From: Lepidonotus clava
Lineage: Eukaryota; Annelida; Polychaeta; Phyllodocida; Polynoidae
DNA: 64,000 nucleotides
Direction of reading: 5' to 3'
Assembly (NCBI GenBank): GCA_936440205.1
Contig: OW387133.1
Coordinates: forward strand, 70,680,374 to 70,744,373
The translations under genes and the position numbers were made by a program. Under the pieces are notes generated by a model. That model made no database searches. It worked only from the letters and a program-made list of their open reading frames with translations, and was not told the origin of the DNA. Below are positions 1 through 9,632 of this stretch, in pieces. Each line of letters begins with the position of its first letter. Position 1 is the stretch's first letter.

Positions 1-339
1 TTTGTGGACATGAACCCCCATATAAAGAGTCTCTACTGCTAGATAATCAAACCAAGTCGTTAAGCAATAAGTATGTTCTACATGAAAGACTGCGACAAGT
101 ATGAACTAAAAGACAATATAATGACTAAGAGCTAGTTCTAACTCCCTAAATATATTATAACTTACACTATTTCAATGAATGTATTAAGTCAGACAATTAA
201 GAATATAAAGACTGTAATACAACCTTGGAGGAACGTACAATACATATTATACAAATACTAAATAAACTCAACAATAGTTCAACCTAAAATCTGATCTGAG
301 ACCCAGGATGGACAATGTTATATCAATGGCAAAACTTAA
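1..339. other. AT-rich sequence without recognised gene
   Basis: I see no convincing coding potential, RNA gene or repeat here. It ends at the TTAA that flanks the first MITE. Confidence 0.4.
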
Positions 340-661
340 CCCTTTAGACCCCAATCCGGCCATGGCCGCCCGAGGGTGTATTCCCCGATCCGGCCGTGGC
401 CGCCCAGAAAAATGATCATTTTTCCATAATTTTTCCATTTCCCCCCCAAGTGGACAGTTTAATAAGTATTCAACATATTAAGTTGGCGAATATATCGTTT
501 TAAAGCTGATTTAATATTCTTATTAATCTTACAAACGATATTTCTGTAATTCTATTTGATAAGTTAGGGTCTGCCTTTGAAGGTTCTTTATTGGAAGGAA
601 TTTAGGGAATTCCAGACGGAAATCCAGCAATTCATAAACGTCATCTGTGGGGTCTAAAGGG
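340..661. mobile_element. TTAA-flanked MITE (piggyBac-type ends), copy 1
   Basis: A 322-bp non-coding element starts CCCTTTAGACCCC and ends with the reverse complement GGGGTCTAAAGGG. It is flanked on both sides by TTAA (336-339 and 662-665). TTAA duplication and ends starting CCC are typical of piggyBac transposons; assignment to that superfamily is inference because no transposase is present. Next to the left end lies a GC-rich patch with the GGCCATGGCC palindrome. Related copies are at 27449-27775, 52521-52847 and 63475-63812, and a fragment lies near 33766. Confidence 0.8.
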
Positions 662-1191
662 TTAAGTAAGAAAAGTATTTTGCCTAGGTATTTCATAACT
701 TGATTTAAGAAACTATCGATTCTTGAAAAAAAAATCGTCCAATTCAACATTTTTCACTTTCTTAGAGGCCAACTTTGAGAATTCTTTGTAAAATCCTTTC
801 AAAAAAATTCTTTTGTTTAAACCCCTGAGTGAATTCATGTATCTATCACAAGTCGTGAGTCCTGGCTCCTTCATTCAACATGATATGACCCTTTTGCAAA
901 AGACTGACCAAGTATCTAGAAGCCATAAGTATCACAACAATGACAAAAGTTCAAGATGGCTTTTTATTTTACAAAAGTATCAATGAAATTTCATATATTT
1001 TCTCTCTATTTTTGAGAATATTTTAAAGCTTCATCAGTTTCTTATAACTTATTATGAAATACCCTAGTGGCAAATGATAACTAGTAGATTTCTTATGAAG
1101 GTGTCTTACAAGATTTTCTTTAAATGTTTTTTTGGACATTGCATAACAACAATGAACAGAGTTTGTTAATATGAAATTTGTTCTAAAATAC
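662..1191. other. Probable intron or intergenic sequence
   Basis: AT-rich stretch between the MITE and the donor site of the exon at 1192-1386. No further feature recognised. Confidence 0.4.
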
Positions 1192-1386
1192 CTCCTGACC
1201 CAATGGCTATGTACAACTCAACCTCCAAGTTATTATATTCTGTTTGCGGTGATGAGGTGGCATCCAGATCCAGAGGGGCGTTAAGTATCAACTCATTATT
1301 CACACCGATTCTGAATAAGGGTGGATCTCCAATTGGGCCGCCTGTGATAACAGAACATATCAAAACTTCATTCACATTGGTAGTAA
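1192..1386 (-). CDS. Host exon, cadherin-like extracellular repeat
   Basis: This is a 195-bp open exon read on the minus strand. It is preceded by an AG acceptor (plus-strand ct at 1387-1388) and followed by the donor GTATTT starting at 1191. It begins with two bases of a split codon and ends with one, so it is a symmetrical phase 1-1 exon, the class common in shuffled extracellular modules. The translation includes PPLFRIGVNNELILNAPLDL followed by YNNLEVEL. That layout (F-x-I, then I-L-x-A-P-L-D, then Y-x-L-x-V) resembles the middle of a cadherin repeat. The calcium-binding DxND motif is not inside this exon. It could belong to the same minus-strand gene as the CUB exons, or to another gene. 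The splice sites are predicted by eye. Confidence 0.45.
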
Positions 1387-2005
1387 CTATGGGATCATAT
1401 ATTTAAATACGATATTTTGACATCTTTATTGTTGTGTTCCAGACTTTACGACCTCATGTCCCTGTTGTTCTTTATTTCAAGTTAAGATTACTGATTTCTA
1501 AATGCATCTTATCTTAAAATTGAAGATTTGAGAAATGCATCTGGGAGTATTTTTGGGAAAAGGGACCTACTGGTAATTCATTGTCATGAAATATGGCATG
1601 ATTCTAGAGAAACTACTCTTTCAAATGCTGAAAACCAGTTTAAGATATTCCTGATAGTTCTAAACAGATATATGTTTGTATGAACCATGCAACCTCTCAT
1701 ATACTAATAACTCACTGGTCCCAATCACCATGTAATGACGACTTTAAGTTAGACATGTTTTATAAAAAAAAAGAGTAAGTTTTCTAATAATATTATCAAA
1801 ATACCAAAAGTGCAATAACTTTTGATAGGATTAGTTGTTCCACTCACTGTTTTTGAGAAGAGCAACACATTTTTACAAAATAACACAAAAATGTGTTTTT
1901 GTCCATATATTTCTTAATAAATGTCATAAACAGGCATATCTCTAGATACTGGCATTACTGCCAGATTTAGGGGATGTTTAACACTATGCCATATTTAAGA
2001 TCTTG

Positions 2006-2084
2006 AGTGCTAAGATAAGATGCTTCATTTACGAACATCTGTCCTACACATAGGCTCGTATCTGAAACATTTTATCTTAGCACT
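2006..2084. repeat. Short inverted repeat, possible MITE remnant
   Basis: AGTGCTAAGATAA (2006-2018) is repeated inverted at 2072-2084, giving a 13-bp stem with a ~50-bp loop. The sequence TTAAGATCTTGAGTG just before it recurs at 52991, so it is probably part of a dispersed element whose limits I cannot fix. Confidence 0.45.
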
Positions 2085-2600
2085 TACTGTAAACAAATAT
2101 ATGGGGAATCACCTTTACCAAAAGGACATGACAACCCTTATATCAAAGAAAATATTTTGGATAATTTGTGCTTAGATATGTATGTTCATTATGACCTTTA
2201 TAATTATTTTCCACCATTGTGGGACAATATACCATCTAGTGTATACTGCATAAACTAAATAAGATGCTAATCCACATTGTATATAAGATACTACATCTTC
2301 AATCTTACCTGTGGCCATATCTTCATAACTGATTTCAGTGATTAGGCTAATTATGTGAATTTTGATTAGTGTCTCATTCATATTTATTCTGTCTGTCAAT
2401 CAAATTAAATAAACCCAACAAACCTTTTTCAATGTTTTTTTTTCAAATTACATGATTTTCTATGGTAGCCCCTGAATGACATTACATCTAATATCTTAAA
2501 TCGACATCCTACTTAAAATGACCACCAAAGAATCAAGTTGTAAAACGGTTTTTAACGGCTGAAAGAGGCCTAACTCACCATGTTTCCAGAAAATATGTTG

Positions 2601-2605
2601 GTTTG
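2601..2605. repeat. Possible target duplication of the gypsy element, left
   Basis: GTTTG here and GTTAG at 16058-16062 flank the LTRs and match at four of five bases. This is the length expected for Ty3/gypsy integration, but the match is imperfect. Confidence 0.35.
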
Positions 2606-2774
2606 TGACAGGTTGATGTTATCAAAATACCTGAATTATATTGCTAAAAAGATTGGACAAATAAGCATCACGCGTCCGTCACGTTGCGTCATTACCGGGA
2701 GTATTTATTACCCATCATGCATCAGTACAGATTCCGTTTACGCTGGTCCGCGCTGGTCGCGGCGGGACATGACA
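2606..2774 (-). repeat. LTR (3' LTR of the minus-strand gypsy element)
   Basis: A 169-bp repeat, TGACAGG...ATGACA on the plus strand (TGTCAT...CCTGTCA on the element strand). It matches 15889-16057 over its full length, with three differences visible by eye. On the element strand it is directly preceded by a purine tract, as a 3' LTR should be. This argues against it being a solo LTR. Confidence 0.85.
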
Positions 2775-2794
2775 TCTCTTTCTTTTTTCTTTGG
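2775..2794 (-). other. Polypurine tract of the gypsy element
   Basis: On the element strand this reads as an almost pure purine run directly before the LTR. It is the usual plus-strand primer for LTR elements. It places internal gypsy sequence on the right side of the left LTR. Confidence 0.7.
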
Positions 2795-2936
2795 ATACTA
2801 TGTCACACAAATAACGCTTCTTTTAAAGCACTTTAGCACAACAGTGTGCATCTTGACATATAACCATCATACAGGTTTTAATACAACAAATGTCTTTGCC
2901 GATCACATACAGTAATAAATTCTTATTACAACTGGC

Positions 2937-3067
2937 TTATGATGTATCATAGTCTTCAAACCTTTTTGGCATTACTCTTACACGAGACGGTCTTACTTTT
3001 ACAGGACTTGGTGCGGCTATTACAGGAATTGGTTTGGCCGGGCTACTAACACTCTTTTGCTCGGAAA
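2937..3067 (-). pseudogene. C-terminal tail of gypsy pol, left of the PLE insertion
   Basis: The minus strand encodes a Pro/Ser/Val-rich tail ending in RVMPKRFEDYDTS and a stop. The pattern (basic residues, P-K-R-F-x-D-Y near the end) is common at the C-terminus of gypsy integrase proteins. It lies next to the first copy of the 17-bp target duplication, so it is the part of pol cut off by the PLE. It is described as a fossil part only. Confidence 0.65.
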
Positions 3068-3084
3068 CCTCTGTTTCTACTACT
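3068..3084. repeat. 17-bp target-site duplication of the PLE, left copy
   Basis: CCTCTGTTTCTACTACT occurs here and identically at 11568-11584, exactly 8500 bases apart. The flanking bases differ on both sides. It brackets the PLE and lies within gypsy pol sequence at both ends. Confidence 0.9.
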
Positions 3085-3177
3085 TGCGACGATCTCTCCC
3101 AAGCAGATGACACCCTACGCAACCTGGTGTCCTTGGCCACACACGCCTTAGATTCCACATCCGAAGAAACGGAAAAC

Positions 3178-4113
3178 ATGTTCGAGTATATGGACGCCAG
3201 AGAACACCCCACTGAACCCGATACCCCACAGAAAAGAAAAAGACCCTCAGACAGAGAGTCAGATGAGGGTGACGACATTGAAAAGCCTGACAAAAAAAGC
3301 AGGACAGAAACGACCCAACAAACCCTACAACCCACAACACCACCCAAAGCAAAATCACCAGTTCAAACTAACCTACCTAACAGGCCGTTGCGTGAAATCT
3401 TTAAACCATCGGTGCGCCTTTACCCTAACAGCCTTTCTTCTTCTTACGTCCCCAAACAGACTCCGAAGACCAGCCACTTCCTAGATGCCCTCACGAAGAC
3501 TGAGAGGGACGATTGGTACGAGGCACGACGACTGAAGGTGTCGTTCGACAGACTGAAATACAGAAAGAGCTGGATAGTGCAAGCCCAAAAGAACTACCTC
3601 CTACCCAAATACGCCATGGGATTAACACCTCTACCCCCATGGGCTAGGGACGACGACGAACTCGCGACCGAAATTTTCAACATTAGAGCACAGGCCGGGT
3701 TCGAAGTACTCGCGGCCATAAAAAATAATATTGAAAAACGCGTCAAGACTGAGGAAGACAAGAAGAAGGAGATCATGGGCAACCTTGGAGAAGTCCTAAC
3801 TGAGGAACAGTACCTCCAATGTGAAAAGGAGATGACCGTGAGGTCTGAGGGAAGTCTCAGCGAACTCAGATCCGACCTCAAGCACAAACGTGAATTGCTC
3901 CTCCTTAACCAACCTACACTCAACGAAGCACTAAACATGTACCCCGACAAAAGGGTACATCCTAACCAGGTCGCCCATGTCCCAGAACTCACCGAGGACA
4001 AGCCTAACGAACTGATACCAGAACCCGAGACAAGCATCCCACCTTGGCACAACAGGGGTCGAAGACCAAACCAGAGGGGAAGGCCCCGCCAACAGGAAAG
4101 AAACCGTCAGTAG
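3178..4113 (+). CDS. PLE ORF1 protein, function unknown
   Basis: The frame is open from before the PLE junction, but bases up to 3084 belong to gypsy. The first ATG inside the PLE is at 3178, giving about 311 residues. The N-terminal third is acidic, Pro- and Lys-rich (DTPQKRKRPSDRE). The centre starts at TERDDWYEARR and is charged and apparently helical, with Lys/Glu-rich stretches that could form a coiled coil. The C-terminus is basic with an RG/RQ-rich end (RGRRPNQRGRPRQQERNRQ). This layout suits a nucleic-acid-binding, self-associating accessory protein. I recognise no named domain. About 290 bp separate it from the RT ORF, so translation of the second frame needs its own mechanism or an upstream start. 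Confidence 0.65.
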   Translation: MFEYMDAREHPTEPDTPQKRKRPSDRESDEGDDIEKPDKKSRTETTQQTLQPTTPPKAKSPVQTNLPNRPLREIFKPSVRLYPNSLSSSYVPKQTPKTSHFLDALTKTERDDWYEARRLKVSFDRLKYRKSWIVQAQKNYLLPKYAMGLTPLPPWARDDDELATEIFNIRAQAGFEVLAAIKNNIEKRVKTEEDKKKEIMGNLGEVLTEEQYLQCEKEMTVRSEGSLSELRSDLKHKRELLLLNQPTLNEALNMYPDKRVHPNQVAHVPELTEDKPNELIPEPETSIPPWHNRGRRPNQRGRPRQQERNRQ

Positions 4114-4406
4114 AACCGGACCAGTACCACAGCAAACAATACTCAGCGCCACAGAAGCCGCTCGACCCACCGTGATACACGCAGCCCCCCCAGTTACACA
4201 CGCCACACTGGCCCAGAAGAACAGGACCAACGGAGAAGTCCGACCAGATCGCACAGCACTGGAAGAAATCGCACAACAGATTGGGACAACCGGAACTGGT
4301 CAGATAATAGGGAGCGACATTACCACCGGAGCCCTGGCCCGAGCCATTTTCACAGAGGTCCGCGAACAACAGACACCCACCGCGACCGGACCGACAACAA
4401 CGATCA

Positions 4407-6614
4407 ATGGCGTCGCACCCAGACAGCCTGGTCCCGAAACGACTACTAAAGGAACGAACTGGCAAGACCGACCAAACAACCTTGACCAATGACAAACGAG
4501 GGAGCCACACGGAAACACCACCACGAAACCGAAGCAGAACCAACAACCAGATGACCGCCCAACCAATTGAGACCCCCAGAGACAGAGAGGATAGCGACAA
4601 CACACCAACTGACGAAAACAACACCGAACCCACCAGGGAAAGAACTAATAAAACTACCAAACAGTATCAATCTGTTATTTCCAATTTCTTTTCCCCCAGT
4701 GGGGCTCACCTGGAGAATTCTCGTGGCACAACGAAAGAGAATAACAAAACCAATCCCGGCAATCATGACACCGCCTTGTTCATCGAAAAAACGAACCAAA
4801 AATTCGCCAGTCTAAAAAAACTAGACAACGTCATAAACCTATCTGAATACACCCTGTCCGACCCCGAAAAAGAAATCCTGAATTACGGGCTCAAGTTCTG
4901 CCCCACCCCAGGTGAACCCCACATGGGAGACACACGTCGAGATTTAGACAAATTTCACCGATCTCTCCGCCTCAGTAGCTTTTTCAATAAAGATAACAAT
5001 AACCCTGTGGAAGGGACCAGTACAGGCCCTCTATCAAACATCTCCGACTTAAAACTAAAATCTACTTCGGTTTGGGTACCCCCCTCGGGGCCTACTAACC
5101 TAGAAAGTATTATTGGCATGAACGAACTCGGCCTACTAGAAACCAACATCTGTAACCCGAAACATAAAAACACCTCCATGGCACAACGCAAGGCCATTAC
5201 AAGCCTGACTAACAATGCCGACATAATCATAAAACCAGCAGACAAGGGAGGTGCAGTCGTAATACAGAATACGACGGACTACATCAAGGAAGGAGAACGC
5301 CAACTGAGCGACAAAAAGTTCTACAAACCTCTTGACTACGACCCCACATGCGAAAACAAAGAAAAAATAGACCAACAACTGGAACGGATGCGAATCCGAG
5401 GTGAAATCACTGACAAGGTCAAAGATAAACTTTGCACCAACAAACCACAGACCCCACAACTCTACCTGCTACCAAAAATACACAAGAATGTGACACCAGT
5501 CCCAGGCCGCCCTATAGTCTCTGCTAATGAGAGCCCGACTGAACGCATCTCAGCCCTGGTGGACCATTACTTGGCACCAATCGTCAAATGTGGCAGATCA
5601 TATATCAGAGACACAAGCGACTTCCTACAACAACTTCTGAAAATAGATGACTTGACCGGGGATGAAATCCTTGCGACTCTAGATGTGAGTTCACTCTACA
5701 CCAATATCCCAAACGACGAAGGGATAGAGGCAACGTTCAAAGCCCTACAAGAACACCAAAACACAGACGAACAACCCACGAATCTGTCACTGATAGAACT
5801 ACTAAGTGAGGTCCTAGCCCTGAACAACTTCCAATTCAACGGGAAAAACTACATACAAGTAGGTGGCACTGCAATGGGCACTAGAGTCGCACCATCGTAC
5901 GCCAACATCTTCATGACAAACTTCGAAGATTCTCACGTATACACCTATCCACTCCAACCGAAACTATGGTTGAGATACATTGATGACGTTTTCATGCTGT
6001 GGCAACATGGCCAGAGACACTTGGACGACTTCATCCTACATCTGAACAACGTCCACCCGAGCATAAAGTTCACCACTGAACACTCAACAGAGTACATACA
6101 TTTCCTGGACACCACAGTAAAAATAGAATCACAGCAAATCGTGACGGACTTGTACTGCAAACCCACAGACCGCAACAACTATCTACCATACAGTTCCGCC
6201 CATCAAAAACACTGCAAAACAGGACTCCCGTACGGACAATTTCTACGGATAAAACGCATATGCAGCTCTCAGGAAGATTTCACGTCCAGATCCGCCGAGA
6301 AAGCAGCCCTACTACTACAAAAAGGGTACCCAATGGAGCTCTTGAAAGATGCTTTCGAAAGAGCAAACAACCAGCAACGCACCAAACTCTTGGAGCCCAA
6401 AACAGACACCACCAAAGAGGAGCAGAAATCCCAACCTTTCTTCCTCACAACGACATACAACCCGGCATATCGAGGCCTCCCAGACCAGATTCGAAAGACT
6501 TGGGACCTCCTCGACCGCTCTGCATCAACAAGGAAACTGCATGACAAAGGCTACAGGATCGGGTACAGACGCCCAAAAAACCTACGAGACTTGTTAGTGA
6601 AATCCAAAATATGA
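4407..6614 (+). CDS. Penelope-like reverse transcriptase
   Basis: 735 residues. The first ~130 are Thr/Asn/Gln-rich and probably disordered. A linker with IIKPADKGGAVVI leads into the polymerase. Visible landmarks are LYLLPKIHK near residue 352, PGRPIVSANESP, the first catalytic Asp in LDVSSLYTNIP near 424, GGTAMGTRVAPSYANIF near 485, and the YIDD catalytic box near 524-527. HFLDTTV and LYCKPTDRNNYL follow. All catalytic carboxylates I would expect are present. PLE RTs copy RNA onto a nicked or chromosome-end target and are close to telomerase in phylogeny. The frame stops 100 bp before the GIY-YIG start codon, and the GIY-YIG region continues in the same frame, so one stop separates the two parts. 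Confidence 0.92.
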   Translation: MASHPDSLVPKRLLKERTGKTDQTTLTNDKRGSHTETPPRNRSRTNNQMTAQPIETPRDREDSDNTPTDENNTEPTRERTNKTTKQYQSVISNFFSPSGAHLENSRGTTKENNKTNPGNHDTALFIEKTNQKFASLKKLDNVINLSEYTLSDPEKEILNYGLKFCPTPGEPHMGDTRRDLDKFHRSLRLSSFFNKDNNNPVEGTSTGPLSNISDLKLKSTSVWVPPSGPTNLESIIGMNELGLLETNICNPKHKNTSMAQRKAITSLTNNADIIIKPADKGGAVVIQNTTDYIKEGERQLSDKKFYKPLDYDPTCENKEKIDQQLERMRIRGEITDKVKDKLCTNKPQTPQLYLLPKIHKNVTPVPGRPIVSANESPTERISALVDHYLAPIVKCGRSYIRDTSDFLQQLLKIDDLTGDEILATLDVSSLYTNIPNDEGIEATFKALQEHQNTDEQPTNLSLIELLSEVLALNNFQFNGKNYIQVGGTAMGTRVAPSYANIFMTNFEDSHVYTYPLQPKLWLRYIDDVFMLWQHGQRHLDDFILHLNNVHPSIKFTTEHSTEYIHFLDTTVKIESQQIVTDLYCKPTDRNNYLPYSSAHQKHCKTGLPYGQFLRIKRICSSQEDFTSRSAEKAALLLQKGYPMELLKDAFERANNQQRTKLLEPKTDTTKEEQKSQPFFLTTTYNPAYRGLPDQIRKTWDLLDRSASTRKLHDKGYRIGYRRPKNLRDLLVKSKI

Positions 6615-7094
6615 CCACCATCCGAGGAAAAGCCACCTCCGCAAACAACAACAAAGAAAGATTGCAAAAATAAACAATGTCGTTATTGCCCAAAACTGAA
6701 CAAGACCGTAAAAATGAAATCAAAAAGCACCGGCAGAGAATACACAGCACGACGAAAAGTCAACTGCACCAGCAACAACCTCATATACTGCATCACCTGC
6801 AAAAAGTGCGGGAAACAATATGTAGGCCAAACAAAAAATTGCTTGAAACAACGCTTTCAGAAGCACTTCTACCAGATTGCCCACGCACCAAAAAGCACAG
6901 AAGTGTCCCGGCACTTCAACCAACTAAACCACCAGAGACTCTCAGACGTGGAAATACACATACTTGACTTCAACCACATGGGACCCAACAACGAAAATTC
7001 CAACAACATTAGACTAAAGAAGGAATTCGACTGGATACATAGAATCCGCAGCCAAATCCCCTGGGGATTGAACTCCATTGATAACGGATACTAA
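6615..7094 (+). CDS. PLE GIY-YIG endonuclease region
   Basis: The frame is shared with the RT ORF; the first ATG downstream of the RT stop is at 6714. A Cys cluster (DCKNKQCRYC) lies at about 6660-6690. The nuclease core begins NLIYCITCKKCGKQYVGQT (about 6775-6831), which is the GIY...YVG signature of PLE nucleases, followed by a conserved basic helix and EFDWIHRIRSQIPWGLN at the end. In PLEs this domain nicks target DNA. It is normally fused to the RT, so either the single stop inactivates this copy or the domain is made by read-through. The region is otherwise intact. Confidence 0.88.
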   Translation, partial: PPSEEKPPPQTTTKKDCKNKQCRYCPKLNKTVKMKSKSTGREYTARRKVNCTSNNLIYCITCKKCGKQYVGQTKNCLKQRFQKHFYQIAHAPKSTEVSRHFNQLNHQRLSDVEIHILDFNHMGPNNENSNNIRLKKEFDWIHRIRSQIPWGLNSIDNGY

Positions 7095-7396
7095 TAGTGT
7101 GACGTCAGGTGGTCCCCACACACGCGTTTCGAACGATACCTAAAAGTATCACCCCCCAACTTGGGCTCCACCTGCCACACACTCAACATCAAATCCCATG
7201 AAGGGACTAAAAAGAAGCCTCGCCTAACCTGCAACAAGCACCACCAACGAATCTAGGAACCAACCTGCACTCTTACAGCATTCCTCCTAAACCTACTGCC
7301 TGAAGACAGGAAACGTTCTTAAGATCCCAGGTGGACACCGTTACTATAGACCACAACACGCCTGAACCTAAGAGGCCTAAAAATCAAAAGAAGTTA
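7095..7396 (+). other. PLE 3' untranslated region, first part
   Basis: Non-coding, C- and A-rich. It includes TGACGTCA-like sequence near 7100 and a CCTGAAGACAGGAAACG segment near 7307, which resembles the ends of other PLEs. It is cut by the foldback element at the TA at 7395-7396. Confidence 0.6.
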
Positions 7397-8811
7397 CCAT
7401 TTTTTCCTACTACGTTTTTTAATGCTTTTCCTGTAGTACAGGAGTTGCTCTTTCAAAAAAGCCAATGTTCTCAAAAATTCGTCTGCAGATGTGGAAGGAA
7501 CAGTTGGTTTCCATGGCAACCGTCAACAAAATTAGACTATTCTGAAATTAACCTTCTTTAAGTCATATCTTTCCTGATATGCAAGGTAGAAACACAAGTG
7601 AGGTGTCAAATTGACACATTCTATCAGCTCTATCAGATAATGGAATGAAATTGGTTGTCTTGGTTACTTAGTTGCCATGGTAACTGAAAATATACTCTGA
7701 ATTGACCATAATTCCAGGTTACCTTCTTTTTCAGTTACCATAGCAACCACAAATATCAGTCTTTCAAAGAACAACAAGCTTCACCTGAAGGATATACATT
7801 TCTACTTTATGAAACAGGGCATTGATGTGAGAATATCTGTTTGGAATATAGTGATTAGCTGGTTTCCATGGAAACCAAATGAAATTTCAGCTTTTTTGAG
7901 ATAAACATCATTTTGGCCATATTTTCCTTGATAAGCAATGTAGAGACACAATTTTTTTCTCAAATCAAGGCATTCATAGAGTTCTATAGTACAAAAGATT
8001 GAAATTGGTTGCCTTGGTTACCTGGTTGCCATGGTAACCAAAAATATCATAAAAATTGACCAAGAATACTGTTTTCCTCTTGTATTTGTTACCATAGCAA
8101 CCATATTTAAAGGTGTTACAAAATGCAACCTATCTTATCTGAAGCAAGTACATCTGTACTTATCAAAATGAGGAGGCCTGATTATGGAATGAACAGAGAA
8201 CATAAGAAAAATCTGGTTTCCATGGAAACCAATCAAAATTATGACATTTTGAAATCAACAGTATTTCTGGCATATCTCTGTCACTATGCAAGATAGAAAG
8301 TCAATTGACACCTCAATTTGAAGGGTTTCTAGAGTTCTGTTGGACAGTCTATTGAAATTGGTTGTTTTTGTTATCCTGTTGCCATGGTAACCATTTAATC
8401 TTTTCAAAATTGACCATAATCTCAATTGTATTCAATATCTATGTTACCATAGCAACCATAAAATATTACTTAAACAAAGCAAATCCACCTGACCAGAATG
8501 TTATACCTCTGACTCGTGAAATGAGCTGGCATACTTAATGATCCAGCCCATGGAACATAACAAATAGCAGGTTTCCATAGAAACCAACTGAAAATTGTGT
8601 TTTTTTGAAATTCATGTTATTTTAGTCATATCTCTCTTAATATGCAAGATAGAAATACAATTAGCATCTCAAATCGAAGCATTCTTAGAGATCTATGGGA
8701 TGGGAGATTGAATTTTGTTAATTTGTTTACCTGGTTGCCATGGTTACCAAAAACATCTTCAAAATCTACCATATTTTGGATTTCTCTTCATTTATTGTTA
8801 CCATAGCAACC
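7397..8811. repeat. Left inverted arm of the foldback element (four modules)
   Basis: Four tandem ~357-bp modules. The arm pairs with 9633-11047. For example, the segment around 8521-8560 (GAGCTGGCATACTTAATG) reappears inverted around 9885-9925. Confidence 0.85.
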
Positions 8812-9632
8812 ATACTTAAAGCCATAGAAAATCACATTTTTACCTCATTTGATTATATGTATCTACACTTTATAATCAGGCAAGCTCTAGTTTGGTCCAA
8901 CTTTAAATATGGTTGCTATGGTAACAAAAATGGAAGGAAATGAGAAATTTTGGTCAATTTTGGTCAAATTTCAAGAGGTTTTTGGGTTACCATGGCAACC
9001 AGATAAACAAGGTATCCAAATTCAATCTCCCATCCCGTAGATCTCTAAGAAGGCTTCGATTTGAGATGTTAATTGTATTTCTAACTTGCATATCCAGAAA
9101 GATATGGCCAAAACAACGTGAATGTCAAGGTCAATTCATTTTCAATCGGTTTCCATAGAAACCAACTTTTCTCCATGTTTTGTGCCCAATCTTTTATCCA
9201 GGGATTTCATTTCATGTAATGGAGACATATATCATGTATATGAGGTAGGTGGTGTTTTTTCATAACTATATTTTCTGGTTGCTATGGTAACAGGAACAGA
9301 AAAAGTAATTGAACTTACAGTCAATTTGAATATATCATTTGGTTACCATAGTTACCAAGAAACAAAAACTACCAATTGTAATTAACCATTCTATAGAACT
9401 CTAGAAACCCTTCAAATAGAGGTGTCATTTGTCTTTCTATCTCGCATAATAAAGGAGATATGGCTAAAATAGTGTCATTTTAAAAGAAGGCATGATTTTG
9501 CTTAGTTTCCATAGAAACAGGCTGTGTACTATGTTCTATGTCCACTGTTTCAACAGAGTACCTCGTTTCATAAAGAACAATTGTTTAAGCTTCATATAAG
9601 GTAAACTGTGCTTTGTTTCACCTTTAAATATT
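8812..9632. repeat. Central part of the foldback, two reversed modules
   Basis: Orientation of the modules switches between about 8812 and 8912. The two modules from 8913 to about 9520 run in the reversed direction and have no forward partners, so they would form the loop of the folded structure. Their X-boxes are near 8913, 8988, 9148, 9276, 9341 and 9508. Confidence 0.7.

Larger units (their letters stand above)
1387..2605. other. Probable intron or intergenic sequence
   Basis: AT-rich sequence with no recognised gene. It contains the small inverted repeat at 2006-2084. It ends at the left LTR of the gypsy element. Confidence 0.4.

Noticed and set aside
2172-2399. Minus-strand frame with a CACAG/GTAAG donor-like site
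   Set aside because: The peptide has no domain character, and stops surround it in the needed frame; too weak to call an exon.
2606-2774. Left LTR as an unrelated solo LTR
   Set aside because: It has a polypurine tract on its inner side, pol-tail coding sequence next to it and the same length as the right LTR, so it fits as the 3' LTR of the same element.
3594-6750. Many long frames on the minus strand opposite the PLE ORFs
   Set aside because: They are low-complexity mirror images of the ACC/ACA-rich PLE coding strand and carry no motif.
7301-7330. CCTGAAGACAGGAAACG as a hammerhead
   Set aside because: The core reads CTGAAGA, not CTGATGA; one conserved position is wrong.
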